A stretch of DNA of 64,000 nt from Lysobacter firmicutimachus (GTDB lineage Bacteria > Pseudomonadota > Gammaproteobacteria > Xanthomonadales > Xanthomonadaceae). The stretch covers positions 3,162,001-3,226,000 of the forward strand of contig NZ_JBANDL010000002.1 in NCBI RefSeq assembly GCF_037027445.1. The letters are read 5' to 3'. This document shows, in pieces, positions 29,870 through 38,568 of the stretch (its first letter is position 1; each line of letters starts with the position of its first letter). The notes below the pieces were generated by a model. That model saw only the letters and a program-made list of their open reading frames with translations. It did not search any database and was not told where the DNA came from. Position numbers and translations under genes: made by a program.

Positions 29870-30718
29870 TCAGGCGTCGAATTCGAGGTTGTCGATCAAC
29901 CGCGTGCGCCCCAGCCGGGCCGCGATCAGGGCCACCCGCGCCGGTTCGCCGGGCTCGTCCTCGGGCAGGCCCAGATCGGGCCGGCGCAACGCCGCGTAGT
30001 CGACCTCGAAACCGGCCGCGCGCAGGCGTTCGGCGGCTTCGGCCTCGATCGCCGCGCGCGGCTCGCCGGCCTGCGCGGCCTGGCGCATCCACTGCAGGCA
30101 GCGGTGGATTTCGACCGCGCGCGGGCGCTCGGTCTCGGACAGGTACTGGTTGCGCGAGCTCAGCGCCAGGCCGTCGGCCTCGCGCCGGGTGTCGGCGCCG
30201 ACGATCTCGATCGGGAAGGCCAGGTCGCGGACCAGGTAGCGGATCACCGCCAGTTGTTGGTAGTCCTTGCGCCCGAACACGGCCACATCCGGGCGGACCT
30301 GATTGAACAGGCGCGCGACCACGGTCGCCACGCCGTCGAAATGGCCCGGCCGGTGCGCGCCCTCGAGGGTGTCGGTGACCTGGGGCACCCGCACCTGCAC
30401 GGTGTGCTCGACCCCGTACGGGTACATGGTCTCGACCGACGGCCGCCACAGCAGGTCGCAGCCGGCGGCGCGCAGGCCGTCGGCATCGGCTTCCGGCGTG
30501 CGCGGATAGCGGCCGTAGTCTTCGTTGGGGCCGAACTGGGTCGGGTTGACGAACACGCTGGCCACGACCCGGTCGGCGCGCTCGCGCGCGATCCGGATCA
30601 GCGAATGGTGGCCTTCGTGCAGGTTGCCCATGGTCGGCACGAAGGCCACGCGTTGGCCGGCCATGCGCCAGGCGCCGAGGGTGGCGCGCAGGGCGCCGAG
30701 TTGATCGACAGTCAGCAT
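29870..30718 (-). CDS. panC: pantothenate synthetase
   Basis: PanC condenses pantoate with beta-alanine using ATP. The 282-residue protein has VAFVPTMGNLHEGHHSLIRIAR (a MGxLHxGH motif in place of HIGH), the VNPTQFGPNEDYGRYPRT segment, VEHTVQVRVPQVTDTLEGAHRPGHFDGVATVV, FGRKDYQQLAVIR and LALSSRNQYLS (the KMSKS counterpart). It follows panB by 78 bp and precedes panD, so the pantothenate genes are kept in pathway-related order. Confidence 0.97.
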   Translation of the reverse strand: MLTVDQLGALRATLGAWRMAGQRVAFVPTMGNLHEGHHSLIRIARERADRVVASVFVNPTQFGPNEDYGRYPRTPEADADGLRAAGCDLLWRPSVETMYPYGVEHTVQVRVPQVTDTLEGAHRPGHFDGVATVVARLFNQVRPDVAVFGRKDYQQLAVIRYLVRDLAFPIEIVGADTRREADGLALSSRNQYLSETERPRAVEIHRCLQWMRQAAQAGEPRAAIEAEAAERLRAAGFEVDYAALRRPDLGLPEDEPGEPARVALIAARLGRTRLIDNLEFDA

Positions 30719-30796
30719 GAGGTACTCGAAATGGATATCCGCCGGAGCGGAGCGCGAATCCCTGCGCGATGACGTCCGAAACCAGCCGCGCGCGGC

Positions 30797-31627
30797 TCAG
30801 TCGTAGGAGTGGGCCGCGTCGGGGAAGGCGCCGCTGCGCACCGCCTCGGCATAGGCCGAGAACGCGCCCGCGACCGAACCGCCCTCGGCGAGGAAATCCT
30901 TGACGAACTTGGGCCGGCGATGGCCGGAGTTGACCCCGAGCAGATCGTGCAGCACCAGCACCTGGCCGTCGCAGGCGGGGCCGGCGCCGATGCCGATGGT
31001 GGCGATGCGCAGGTCGGCGCTGATCGCCGCGGCGACCGGGGTCGGCACGCATTCCAGCACCAGCAGCTGCGCGCCGGCCTCCTCGACCGCGCGCGCGTCT
31101 TCGCGCAGGCGCGCGGCCGCGGCGTCGTCGCGGCCCTGGACCTTGTAGCCGCCCAGGCGCAGCACCGACTGCGGGGTCAGGCCGAGGTGGCCGCAGACCG
31201 GAATCTCGCGTTCGACCAGGAAGCGGATCGTCTCCAGCTTGTGCGCCGCGCCTTCGATCTTGACCATCGCCGCGCCGGCCTGCAGCAGCGCCGTGGCGGC
31301 GTCGAGCGCACGCGCCGGCGTGGCGTCGGATTGGAACGGCAGGTCGGCGATCAGCAACGCCTTGGCCAGGCCGCGGGCGACGCAGGCGGTGTGGTAGACC
31401 ATGTCGGCGACGGTCACCGGCAAGGTGCTGTTGTGGCCCTGCGCGACCATGCCCAGCGAATCGCCGACCAGGACCAGATCGATTCCGGCCGCGTCCATGG
31501 TGCGGGCGAAGCTCGCATCGTAGGCGGTCAACATCACCAGCTTGCGGCCGTCGCGCTTGGCGTCGGCGAGCATGGGCACGGTCCAGGCCTTGGCGGCCGG
31601 CTTGTCGGTGGAAGCCGAGGTGTACAT
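30797..31627 (-). CDS. panB: 3-methyl-2-oxobutanoate hydroxymethyltransferase
   Basis: PanB makes ketopantoate from alpha-ketoisovalerate and methylene-THF, the first committed step to pantothenate. The 276-residue product shows [33 protein letters not shown] (metal-binding Asp), [39 protein letters not shown] and [21 protein letters not shown]. The start at 31627 ([10 protein letters not shown]) is preferred to one 15 codons upstream, where the residues are Pro/Arg-rich. Confidence 0.96.
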   Translation of the reverse strand: MYTSASTDKPAAKAWTVPMLADAKRDGRKLVMLTAYDASFARTMDAAGIDLVLVGDSLGMVAQGHNSTLPVTVADMVYHTACVARGLAKALLIADLPFQSDATPARALDAATALLQAGAAMVKIEGAAHKLETIRFLVEREIPVCGHLGLTPQSVLRLGGYKVQGRDDAAAARLREDARAVEEAGAQLLVLECVPTPVAAAISADLRIATIGIGAGPACDGQVLVLHDLLGVNSGHRRPKFVKDFLAEGGSVAGAFSAYAEAVRSGAFPDAAHSYD

Positions 31628-31799
31628 GGGCGGCTCGTCCGGTGGCGACGGACGTCTGTGGGGTGGCGCCATAACTTAACAGGTTGCCGCACGACCGCGG
31701 CCCTCCCCGGCGCAACGCAGTGGGGCCGGCAAACGGCGGCCAACCCGCGGCCAAGCGCGGTACCGGCGCTCGTTCAGACCGTACGCGAGGCGGCGGCGG

Positions 31800-32303
31800 T
31801 CAAAGATCGTCCGCCGGCAGGGGGCGTATGTCGCCGGCGCCGAGCTGGGCCAGGCAATCGCGCGCCGCGCCGAGGCCGGGGATGCGCGCGTCCGGCGCGA
31901 TTTCGAGCAAGGGCACCAGGGCGAAGGCGCGTTCGTGCAGATGCGGATGCGGCACGTGCAGGCCCGGCGCTTCGATCGTCGCCTCGCCGTACAACAGCAG
32001 ATCGAGATCGAGCGTGCGCGGCCCCCACCGGTCGCTGCGATCGGCCAGGCGCGAGCGCCCGGCTTCGCGCTCGATCTCCAGCATCGCCGCGAGCAGTTCC
32101 TGCGCCGGCAGTTCGGTGTCCAGCGCGGCGACCGCGTTGAGGAAATCCGGCTGGTCCGTACGGCCCCAGGCCGGCGTGCGGTACAGCTGCGAGGCGCGCC
32201 GCAGCCGGCTGCGCGGGAGGCCGTCGAGCGAACGCAGGGCCGCGCGCAGCACCGCGGCGCTGTCGCCGAGGTTGCTGCCGAGGCCGATATAGGCGGTTTG
32301 CAT
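31800..32303 (-). CDS. folK: 2-amino-4-hydroxy-6-hydroxymethyldihydropteridine diphosphokinase
   Basis: FolK (HPPK) transfers pyrophosphate from ATP to 6-hydroxymethyldihydropterin in folate synthesis. The 167-residue protein has AYIGLGSNLGD at the start, the pterin pocket LYRTPAWGRTDQPDFLNAVAALDTELPAQELL, and the metal-binding signature RWGPRTLDLDLLLYG followed by LHVPHPHLHERAFALVPLLEIAPD. The folK-panB linkage is common because both use folate chemistry. It is followed by panB after a 172-bp gap and preceded by pcnB after a 97-bp gap. Confidence 0.96.
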   Translation of the reverse strand: MQTAYIGLGSNLGDSAAVLRAALRSLDGLPRSRLRRASQLYRTPAWGRTDQPDFLNAVAALDTELPAQELLAAMLEIEREAGRSRLADRSDRWGPRTLDLDLLLYGEATIEAPGLHVPHPHLHERAFALVPLLEIAPDARIPGLGAARDCLAQLGAGDIRPLPADDL

Positions 32304-32400
32304 GGCGGGAAAGCGGAAGTGAGCGCAGAGGAACGAGGAGTGAGCGAAGCGAGCGCCGGCTATGGGATTTCGCCCGCGCCTACACGCCCGCTCCCCGCAG

Positions 32401-33738
32401 TCATTCCTCGACCGGCGCGCCGCGGCGACGGCGCCGGCGCTTGCGCGGCGCGCGGCCTTCGCCGCTCTCGTCCTCGTCGGCGTGCGGCGCGGCGTCCTGC
32501 TGCGCCAGGGTTTCGTTCGGGTGCAGTTGCGCCTCGCGCCAGAACTCGACGTCGGCGGCGTGTTCGGGCGAAGCCGCCAGGCGCAGGCTGAGGAAATCGA
32601 ACGCGGCGCGGAAGCGCGGATGCGACAGCAGCCGGAACACGCGCTTGCGTTGGCGCTGCTGGAAGCGCGATTGCAGCAGCCAGATCTCCTGCATCGGCAG
32701 CGAGAAACGCCGCGGCAGGGCGATCGTCGACAACTGATGCAGGGTCACCCGGTCGGCGGCGCGGCGCTGCGCTTCGGCGGTGTGCACGCCTTGCGCCTGC
32801 AACGCCATCAGCGCACGGCAGTACGCCGGCCACAGCAGCAGGGCGAACAGGAACGCCGGCGATACCGGTTCGTCGGCGGCGACGCGCGCGTCGGTGCCCT
32901 TGAGGCCCTCCAGCACCATCCGCCGCAACGCGCCGCTGCGGTTGGAACGCAGCGCGGCGGCGCTTTCCGGCAGCAGTGCGCCGAGCAGGCCGTAGCGCTC
33001 CAGGCCGAGGAAGCTCTCGACGGCGTGACCGGACAGGAACAGCTTCAGGCATTCCTCGAACAAGCGCGCCGGCGCGGCGTCGGCCAGCAAGGGCGCCAGG
33101 CGCGGAATCGGCTCGGCGGTGGCGCGCTCGATCTCGAAGCCGAGCTTGGCCGCCAGCCGGACCGCGCGCAGCATGCGCACCGGGTCTTCGCGGTAACGCG
33201 TCTCCGGGTCGCCGATCAGGCGCATCAGCCGGTTCTGCACGTCTTCGAAGCCGCCGACGTAGTCGCGCACCGAGAAGTCTTCGACCGCGTAGTACAGCGC
33301 GTTGGCGGTGAAGTCGCGGCGCACCGCGTCGTCTTCGATGCTGCCGTAGACGTTGTCGCGCACCAGCCGGCCGCCGGTGTCGGTTTCGCGGTCGCCGCTG
33401 CCGTCGTCGCTGTTGGCGCGGAAGGTCGCCACTTCGATGATCTCGCGTCCGTAGACCACATGGGCCAGGCGGAAGCGGCGACCGATCAGGCGGCAGTTGC
33501 GGAACAGGCCCTTGACCTGCTCCGGCGTCGCATCGGTGGCGACGTCGAAGTCTTTGGGGTGGCCGCCGACCAGGATGTCGCGCACCGCGCCGCCGACCAG
33601 ATAGGCGCCGAAGCCGCTGTCGCGCAATCGGTACAGCACCCGCAGCGCATTGGGGCTGATCTCCTTGCGCGAGACGTTGTGCTGGTCGCGCGGAATCACC
33701 CGCAGCGTGGGTTGGAATGAGAAGTTATCGGCTTGCAT
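32401..33738 (-). CDS. pcnB: poly(A) polymerase I
   Basis: PcnB adds 3' poly(A) tails to RNAs and so promotes their decay. The 445-residue protein has the nucleotidyltransferase core LYRLRDSGFGAYLVGGAVRDILVGGHPKDFDVATDA with the two catalytic Asp, RRFRLAHVVYGREIIEVATFR, VRRDFTANALYY and RYREDPVRMLRAVRLAAKLGFEIE. The DFTANALYY pattern separates poly(A) polymerases from CCA-adding enzymes. The tail is strongly basic (RKRRRRRRG), as in other PcnB proteins that bind RNA. The start at 33738 (MQADNFSFQ) is chosen over a longer in-frame version whose extra residues overlap the tRNA promoter region. Confidence 0.95.
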   Translation of the reverse strand: MQADNFSFQPTLRVIPRDQHNVSRKEISPNALRVLYRLRDSGFGAYLVGGAVRDILVGGHPKDFDVATDATPEQVKGLFRNCRLIGRRFRLAHVVYGREIIEVATFRANSDDGSGDRETDTGGRLVRDNVYGSIEDDAVRRDFTANALYYAVEDFSVRDYVGGFEDVQNRLMRLIGDPETRYREDPVRMLRAVRLAAKLGFEIERATAEPIPRLAPLLADAAPARLFEECLKLFLSGHAVESFLGLERYGLLGALLPESAAALRSNRSGALRRMVLEGLKGTDARVAADEPVSPAFLFALLLWPAYCRALMALQAQGVHTAEAQRRAADRVTLHQLSTIALPRRFSLPMQEIWLLQSRFQQRQRKRVFRLLSHPRFRAAFDFLSLRLAASPEHAADVEFWREAQLHPNETLAQQDAAPHADEDESGEGRAPRKRRRRRRGAPVEE

Positions 33739-33778
33739 CGAGCGGGCGCGCCGCCTGTAAAGGAATTCGGGATGGCCG

Positions 33779-33807
33779 TTGCCCGCGGCAACGGCGGCGC
33801 ATATACT
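33779..33807 (+). promoter_or_regulatory. predicted sigma-70 promoter of tRNA-Glu
   Basis: TTGCCC (33779-33784), 17-bp spacer, TATACT (33802-33807). The -35 lies in an inverted repeat CCGTTGCC-CGC-GGCAACGG (33777-33795). The predicted start is about 68 nt before the mature tRNA. Confidence 0.75.
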
Positions 33808-33881
33808 AGCAGGCCGCACCGGATTGAGAGTCCCTGCGGTCCGGCGAGGAGCCCGCTCCCCCGTCGGCGCTGCAATCCCCT

Positions 33882-33957
33882 GCTCCCTTCGTCTAGAGGC
33901 CTAGGACGTGGCCCTCTCAAGGCTAAAACACGGGTTCGAATCCCGTAGGGAGCGCCA
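33882..33957 (+). tRNA. tRNA-Glu (anticodon CTC)
   Basis: The cloverleaf is complete in 76 nt. The acceptor arm GCTCCCT pairs with AGGGAGC, G73 and an encoded CCA follow, the D arm is GTC..GAC with the AGAGGCCTAG loop, and the anticodon loop is CTCTCAA (CTC at 34-36). The T arm is CGGGTTCGAATCCCG. It reads GAG, a very common codon in this GC-rich genome. A strong promoter precedes it and a terminator follows 21 nt later, so it is a single-gene unit. Confidence 0.96.
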
Positions 33958-33977
33958 AACCCGCGACCATGTCGCCG

Positions 33978-34005
33978 AAAAAGCCCGCGCCTGCGCGGGC
34001 TTTTT
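33978..34005 (+). terminator. rho-independent terminator of tRNA-Glu
   Basis: AAAAAGCCCGCGC and GCGCGGGCTTTTT form a 13-bp stem around CT, followed by CTT. Confidence 0.9.
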
Positions 34006-34164
34006 CTTGCTCGCTCGCCGGCAGGGCGATCGGCGACGCCGTCGCGCTCCGCGCCCGCGGCGCCCGTCACGCATCCGCCAAGCCGCGCCTTGGGTCGTTG
34101 CGCAGCGATGGCTACACTATCGCCGCCGACCCGCCGGCACGGCCCAGACCCCAGGATTTCGCTC

Positions 34165-34488
34165 ATGCCCTTCGTCGTCACCGAGAACTGCATCAAATGC
34201 AAGTACACCGACTGCGTCGAGGTGTGCCCGGTCGACTGCTTCCATGAAGGCCCCAATTTCCTGGTGATCGATCCGGACGAGTGCATCGACTGCACTCTGT
34301 GCGAGCCGGAGTGCCCGATCAATGCGATCTACCCCGAAGACGACGTCCCGGCCGGCCAGGAGGCCTTCGTCGCCCTCAACGCCGAGCTGGCCCAGGCCTG
34401 GCCGGTGATCACCACGCGCAAGGACAGCCTGCCCGACGCCAAGGATTGGGAAGGCAAGACCGGCAAGCTCGACCTGCTCGAGCGCTGA
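34165..34488 (+). CDS. fdxA: 7Fe ferredoxin FdxA
   Basis: This small cytoplasmic electron carrier (107 residues) starts [26 protein letters not shown] and has a second cluster site [14 protein letters not shown]. The spacing of the first site (CxxCxxxxCxxxCP) is that of ferredoxins with one [3Fe-4S] and one [4Fe-4S] cluster. The C-terminal extension [26 protein letters not shown] is typical of the Azotobacter-type FdxA. ATTTCGCTC precedes the ATG without a strong Shine-Dalgarno sequence, but the N-terminus is canonical. Confidence 0.95.
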   Translation: MPFVVTENCIKCKYTDCVEVCPVDCFHEGPNFLVIDPDECIDCTLCEPECPINAIYPEDDVPAGQEAFVALNAELAQAWPVITTRKDSLPDAKDWEGKTGKLDLLER

Positions 34489-34575
34489 GCCGGCGCCGGC
34501 GGCCCCGGGCCGCCTGCGGGCGTTCATCGACCGCCGCCTAGACTCGGGCCGACCGCGCCGCCCGAGACCGATGCC

Positions 34576-35292
34576 GTGCCCAGCCCCCGCCGAACCGCGC
34601 ACGTCCTGCCCGCGCTGCTGCTCGCCCTGAGCCTGGCCCCGGCCGGTGCCGGCGGCCAATCCAGAACCGCCCCGCCATCCACGCCCCGCTCCGGCTCGAC
34701 CGCGCCGGACCGCGGTGCGCTCGACCTGGGCGCGCTGGGCCTCGGCGACCTCGATCTGAGCGCGCTGGACCTGCCGCGGCTGGACCCGGACGCGCTGCGC
34801 AGCGGCAGTGCCGATCTGCTGACCCGCGCCGCCGACCCCGACCTGGACCGCCTGTTCCAGGCCCTGCACCGCGCCGCGCGCACCCCGGCCGATGCCGAGG
34901 TGCTGTGCGGCGTGTTCGACCCGCAAGCCGATCGCAGCCCCGAGGCGCTGACCCGTGCGGCGCAACAGCTTGGCGAGGACAGCCGGCAGGGCTTCCTCGA
35001 CGCCTTGCTGCGCATCGCACTGGGCGGACTGCAGAACCCGCCGCAGGCCTACGACGCCGGCGCGGCCAAACAGACGCTCAAGCGCGCCGGCGCCACCGCC
35101 CTGCTGCTGCACGACGACTTCGCCGCCCAACTCGGCGCCGAAGGCCAGGCGCCGCAAGCGCGCCAGGCGCGTTGCCGCGCCTTCGGCTGGGTGCTCGATG
35201 CCTTGGCGCAGATGCCGATGGCGCAACGCGCCGCAGCGACCCGGTTGCTGTTGCACGAAGGCCTGGCGCGCGGACTGCCGAGCGAGCGCTGA
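34576..35292 (+). CDS. secreted protein of unknown function
   Basis: The 238-residue product starts with GTG and a signal peptide (about 1-27, AHVLPALLLALSLAPAGAGG). A Pro/Ser/Thr-rich stretch comes next, then a short Leu/Asp repeat zone (LDLGALGLGDLDLSALDLPR, about 49-68) recalling pentapeptide-like spacing. The C-terminal part (about 80-238) is helical, with a single pair of Cys (VLCGVF, ARCRAF). I do not recognise the family. The nearest ATG (34571) is out of frame. It follows fdxA by 87 bp and may be on its transcript. A periplasmic location is inferred. Confidence 0.65.
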   Translation: MPSPRRTAHVLPALLLALSLAPAGAGGQSRTAPPSTPRSGSTAPDRGALDLGALGLGDLDLSALDLPRLDPDALRSGSADLLTRAADPDLDRLFQALHRAARTPADAEVLCGVFDPQADRSPEALTRAAQQLGEDSRQGFLDALLRIALGGLQNPPQAYDAGAAKQTLKRAGATALLLHDDFAAQLGAEGQAPQARQARCRAFGWVLDALAQMPMAQRAAATRLLLHEGLARGLPSER

Positions 35293-35348
35293 GCGCTGCC
35301 CGGCCCGATGGTCGCGGCCCACGCCGCGCCCTATGCCGGCCCGGACTT

Positions 35349-35520
35349 TGTAGGAGCGGCGTAAACCGCGACAACCGCTGCGATGCGATACCACGCTGGC
35401 TTCCGCAGCCCGGCCGACCGGGCCGAACCACCAGGCCCCGCGTGAAGCCCGCTTATCCTGGCTTCGGCGACCTGCGCTCGCGCAAACCGCTCCGGCCTTC
35501 GCGGCTCGCGCCGCTCCTAC
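35349..35520. repeat. pair of inverted GTAG-type REP palindromes
   Basis: GTAGGAGCGGCGTAAACCGCGAC (35349-35371) and its inverted partner TCGCGGCTCGCGCCGCTCCTAC (35499-35520) flank about 127 bp with no gene. Two inverted REPs around a short spacer is the layout of REPIN-like elements, which in Stenotrophomonas and Pseudomonas depend on RAYT transposases. No RAYT gene is seen in the window. Confidence 0.7.
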
Positions 35521-35610
35521 AAGAGCCGATCTACCGGCTGCAGCGCCTGTCGCACCGGTTGCGCCCGCCCCTCCTGTTGCGCCGGGCGGGGGCTCGCGGT
35601 GTCCGCCGCA

Positions 35611-35638
35611 ACGAAAACGGGCGCCTCGCGGCGCCCGT
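35611..35638 (-). terminator. rho-independent terminator of the dapA-bamC unit
   Basis: On the minus strand ACGGGCGCC pairs with GGCGCCCGT around a 4-nt loop and is followed by TTTCGTT, 26 bp past the lipoprotein stop. Confidence 0.75.
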
Positions 35639-35663
35639 CCGGTGTCGCAAGCGACGCTGGCGA

Positions 35664-36197
35664 TCAACGGCCGCCGAGCGTGCCCTTGAGGCTGGCGATC
35701 AGCTGCGCCGGCGCATCGCCGGCGGCCGGCAGGCCACGCGGGTCGACCGCCGAGACATAGGCGCCGGCTTCCACCGCGCTGACCCGGACCAGGAAGTTGC
35801 TGCCCTGGTAGTTGACGTCGTAAGCGCCAAGCAGCTGCGCGCGGCTGGCGATGCTCAGGCCTTCGACCTTGCCCAGCGCGTCGCCGACCTTGTTGAAGAT
35901 GTCGTCGCGGTTGCCGCTGACGGTGAAGCCGTTCGCCGCCGACGCCGGCGTGGCCGGGGCCGCCTGGGTCGGACGCGAGGCGGCCAGGCCGGACGCGGTC
36001 ACCGAGCCGCCCGGCACCGCCATGGCGCCGTCGGTACGCGGCTGGTCGAGATCCGGCGGCACTTCCAGCGGGCGGTTTTCCGGCGCTTCGGCATACAGCT
36101 TGTTGCCCTTGCGGAACCAGCTGCAGCCCGAAGTGGCGACCACCGCCAGCAGCAGACCGGCGACCAGCGCTCGGGACAGATTGGGGTTGCAACGCAT
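35664..36197 (-). CDS. bamC: BamC (NlpB/DapX)-like outer-membrane lipoprotein
   Basis: The 177-residue protein has a lipoprotein signal (LVAGLLLAVVATSGCSWF, lipidated Cys near residue 22). A BamC-like unstructured N-terminus follows, with LYAEAPENRPLEVPPDLDQP, and then one small domain (about 95-177: FTVSGNRDDIFNKVGDALGKVEGL .. YDVNYQGSNFLVRV .. LIASLKGTLGG). BamC is an accessory lipoprotein of the beta-barrel assembly machine. Position directly after dapA, as in E. coli, supports the call. It is about half the size of E. coli BamC (344), with one helix-grip domain instead of two. The start at 36197 has GCAGGAG at good spacing. Confidence 0.72.
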   Translation of the reverse strand: MRCNPNLSRALVAGLLLAVVATSGCSWFRKGNKLYAEAPENRPLEVPPDLDQPRTDGAMAVPGGSVTASGLAASRPTQAAPATPASAANGFTVSGNRDDIFNKVGDALGKVEGLSIASRAQLLGAYDVNYQGSNFLVRVSAVEAGAYVSAVDPRGLPAAGDAPAQLIASLKGTLGGR

Positions 36198-36220
36198 GAG
36201 CATCTCCTGCGGAAAGGGGG

Positions 36221-37126
36221 TCAGGCCGCGATCGGCTCGCGACCGGCATGTTCGAGTTCGATCACCAGCGCGGCGATGCGGCGCGCCGCCTCGTCGTGCG
36301 CCGGCGACAGCGATTGCAGCGGCAGGCGCAGACCGTGGCCCAGGCCTTGCGCGGCCAGCAGCGCCTTGACCGGGATCGGGTTGGGCTCCACGCCGAGGAA
36401 GTCGTAGGCCGGACGCAGGCGCGCGTCCCAGGCTTCGGCCGCTTCGCGGCGGCCGGCGCGGGCCAGATCGGCGAGGCGGCGGAACGCCGCCGGCAGCACG
36501 TTGGAGCCGACCGAGACGATGCCGTCGGCACCGGTGAGCATGGCCCGGCACGCGGTCGGGTCGTCGCCGCTGAGCACGGCGAAACCGTCCGACTTGAACG
36601 CCAGCAGGGCATCCATGCGCGCGGCCTCGGCCACCGCCTCCTTGATGCCGACGATGCGCGGGTGGTCGACCAACGCCGCCACGGTCTGCGGCAGCAGATC
36701 GCCACCGGTGCGGCCCGGCACGTTATAGAGCACGATCGGCAGCGCACCGTCGTCGGCGATCGCGCGATAGTGCGCGATCAGACCGGCCTGGGTCGGACGC
36801 ACATAGGGCGGCGTCACCACCAGGGCGGCGTCGGCGCCGAGCGCGGCGGCGCGGCGGGTCAGTTCGATGGTTTTGGCGGTATTGGACAGGCCGGTGCCGG
36901 CCAGCACCGGAATGCGTCCGGCGACCGCTTCGACCGCGGTCCGCAGCAGGAGGTCGTACTCGGCGTCGTACAGCGCCGCGGCCTCGCCGGTCGAGCCGGC
37001 CACGACCACCGCCTGGGTGCCGCCTTGCAACTGCGCCGCCAGCAGCTTGTGCCAGGCGTCCAGGTCGAGTTCGCCGGCCGCGGTGAACGGCGTCGCCAGC
37101 GCGGTGATGCTGCCGGAAAGTCGCAA
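36221..37126 (-). CDS. dapA: 4-hydroxy-tetrahydrodipicolinate synthase
   Basis: DapA condenses pyruvate with aspartate semialdehyde to begin the lysine/diaminopimelate branch. Motifs: [33 protein letters not shown] (GTTGE-type loop), [54 protein letters not shown] with the catalytic Tyr, and GIKEAV with the Schiff-base Lys. There is no ATG start. TTG at 37126 (giving [10 protein letters not shown]) fits the family N-terminus and has TAGG upstream; TTG at 37141 is the alternative. It is divergent from gcvR-bcp, the same neighbourhood as in E. coli. Confidence 0.93.
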   Translation of the reverse strand: MRLSGSITALATPFTAAGELDLDAWHKLLAAQLQGGTQAVVVAGSTGEAAALYDAEYDLLLRTAVEAVAGRIPVLAGTGLSNTAKTIELTRRAAALGADAALVVTPPYVRPTQAGLIAHYRAIADDGALPIVLYNVPGRTGGDLLPQTVAALVDHPRIVGIKEAVAEAARMDALLAFKSDGFAVLSGDDPTACRAMLTGADGIVSVGSNVLPAAFRRLADLARAGRREAAEAWDARLRPAYDFLGVEPNPIPVKALLAAQGLGHGLRLPLQSLSPAHDEAARRIAALVIELEHAGREPIAA

Positions 37127-37359
37127 GAGAAAACCTACCAATGATCGTGATGAAGGCGTCCGCGCCGTCGGGCGGCGGACCGCCGGGCCAGTGTTCCGGG
37201 CGGAGCGTCCGGGCCTGGAAAAACGTGCGCGGTGCCGCCAAGTACGGGGCGATGTTACTTGCGGCCCGAAAGCGGGGGCAAGTATGCTGCCTTACAGCCG
37301 CGACCCGAGCCCGGGCCGCCGTTCATTTCCGAGCCTTACGCTCCCTTGCAGGCGCCGCC

Positions 37360-37920
37360 TTGACCGATTCCGCTTCCCGGCCGTCGCCGAACGAAAACCA
37401 CCTCCTGATCAACGCCTATACGACGCATCCGGAGTCGCCGCTGCTGTCGGTGACGCGCCGGATCGCCGATTCGGGCTGCAACCTGGTCGACGCACGCCTG
37501 TCCACGGTCGGCCGCGACGTCTCGGTGACGGCGCTGGCGGTGGGCTCCTGGGACGCGGTCGCGAAGCTGGAGGCCATGCTGTCGCGCCTGGAGCGCGAGG
37601 AAGGCCTGAAGCTGGTGTGGTACCGCACCGGCGCCAAACAGGTCCAATCCAGCCTGCTGCCCTATGTGGTCGAGGTGGTCGCCGCCGACAAGCCCGGCAT
37701 CCTGTTCCAGCTGGCCGATTTCTTCGACCGCCAGGGCATCACCATCGAAAGCCTGCATTGCTCGCGCTACCGCGCGATGCAGACCGGCGCGGACATGTTC
37801 TCGGCCCAGATCACCATCGGCGTGCCGTCGAGCATGCACATCGCCGCGCTGCGCGACGATTTCCTCGAGTTCTGCGACCATCTGAATCTCGACGCCATCA
37901 TGGACCCGATGAAGTTCTGA
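37360..37920 (+). CDS. gcvR: GcvR-like ACT-domain regulatory protein
   Basis: The 186-residue product carries two ACT domains. The first is about residues 10-90 (HLLINAYTTHPESPLLSVTRRIADSGCNLVDARLSTVGRDVSVTALAVG). The second is about 95-175 (YVVEVVAADKPGILFQLADFFDRQGITIESLHCSRYRAMQTGADMFSAQITIGVPS). In E. coli GcvR binds glycine and controls the activator GcvA by protein contact. The place between dapA and bcp is the same as in E. coli. The likely start is TTG at 37360 (MTDSASRPSP); longer in-frame versions add a Cys/Arg-rich stretch absent from the family. Confidence 0.87.
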   Translation: MTDSASRPSPNENHLLINAYTTHPESPLLSVTRRIADSGCNLVDARLSTVGRDVSVTALAVGSWDAVAKLEAMLSRLEREEGLKLVWYRTGAKQVQSSLLPYVVEVVAADKPGILFQLADFFDRQGITIESLHCSRYRAMQTGADMFSAQITIGVPSSMHIAALRDDFLEFCDHLNLDAIMDPMKF

Positions 37921-37922
37921 CC

Positions 37923-38405
37923 ATGCTCGACACCGGCGATCACGCATACGGCAAGAAAGCGCCCGCGCTGCAACTGGCCCTGTCCAGCGGCGAAACCGTC
38001 CGCCTCGCCGACTACGCCGGGCAGTGGCTGGTGCTGTACTTCTACCCCAAGGACAGCACCCCGGGCTGCACCACCGAAGGCCTGGATTTCAACGCCCTGC
38101 TGCCCAAGTTCAAGAAGCTCGGCGCGACCGTGCTCGGCGTGTCGCGCGATTCGATCCGCTCGCACCAGAACTTCTGCGCCAAGCAAGGCTTCAAGTTCGA
38201 CCTGGTCAGCGACGGCGACGAATCGCTGTGCAACGCGTTCGGCGTGATCAAGGAAAAGAACCTCTACGGCCGCAAGTACATGGGCATCGAACGCAGCACC
38301 TTCCTGATCGACCCGAAAGGCGTCATCGTGGCGTCATGGCGTCCGGTGAAAGTCGCCGGCCATGCCCAGGCCGTACTCGATTCGCTCAAGGAACACTCCG
38401 CCTAG
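37923..38405 (+). CDS. bcp: thioredoxin-dependent peroxiredoxin (Bcp/PrxQ)
   Basis: This cytoplasmic peroxidase of 160 residues reduces hydrogen and organic peroxides. The peroxidatic Cys is C49 in YPKDSTPGCTTEG. E. coli Bcp has a second Cys five residues later, which is missing here. Instead C85 (NFCAKQGF) is 36 residues away, the spacing of the resolving Cys in the Xylella PrxQ subtype. The Arg/Thr of the active site and the terminal ERSTFLIDPKGVIVASWRPVKV are present. It starts two bases after the gcvR stop and is clearly co-transcribed. Confidence 0.94.
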   Translation: MLDTGDHAYGKKAPALQLALSSGETVRLADYAGQWLVLYFYPKDSTPGCTTEGLDFNALLPKFKKLGATVLGVSRDSIRSHQNFCAKQGFKFDLVSDGDESLCNAFGVIKEKNLYGRKYMGIERSTFLIDPKGVIVASWRPVKVAGHAQAVLDSLKEHSA

Positions 38406-38568
38406 GAGCGCAACGCCCAGTGAGGCCCTCCCCGTCCACGTTCGCCAGCCGTCCCGCCCCGCGGGCCACGGCGGCGCGACCGTGGGCGCCGTCCGTGCGC
38501 GGCCCGCACCGCGTCCCGGCGCAATGTCCCGCCCCGCTTTCCACGCACTACTCCGACGAGACCGCTCA

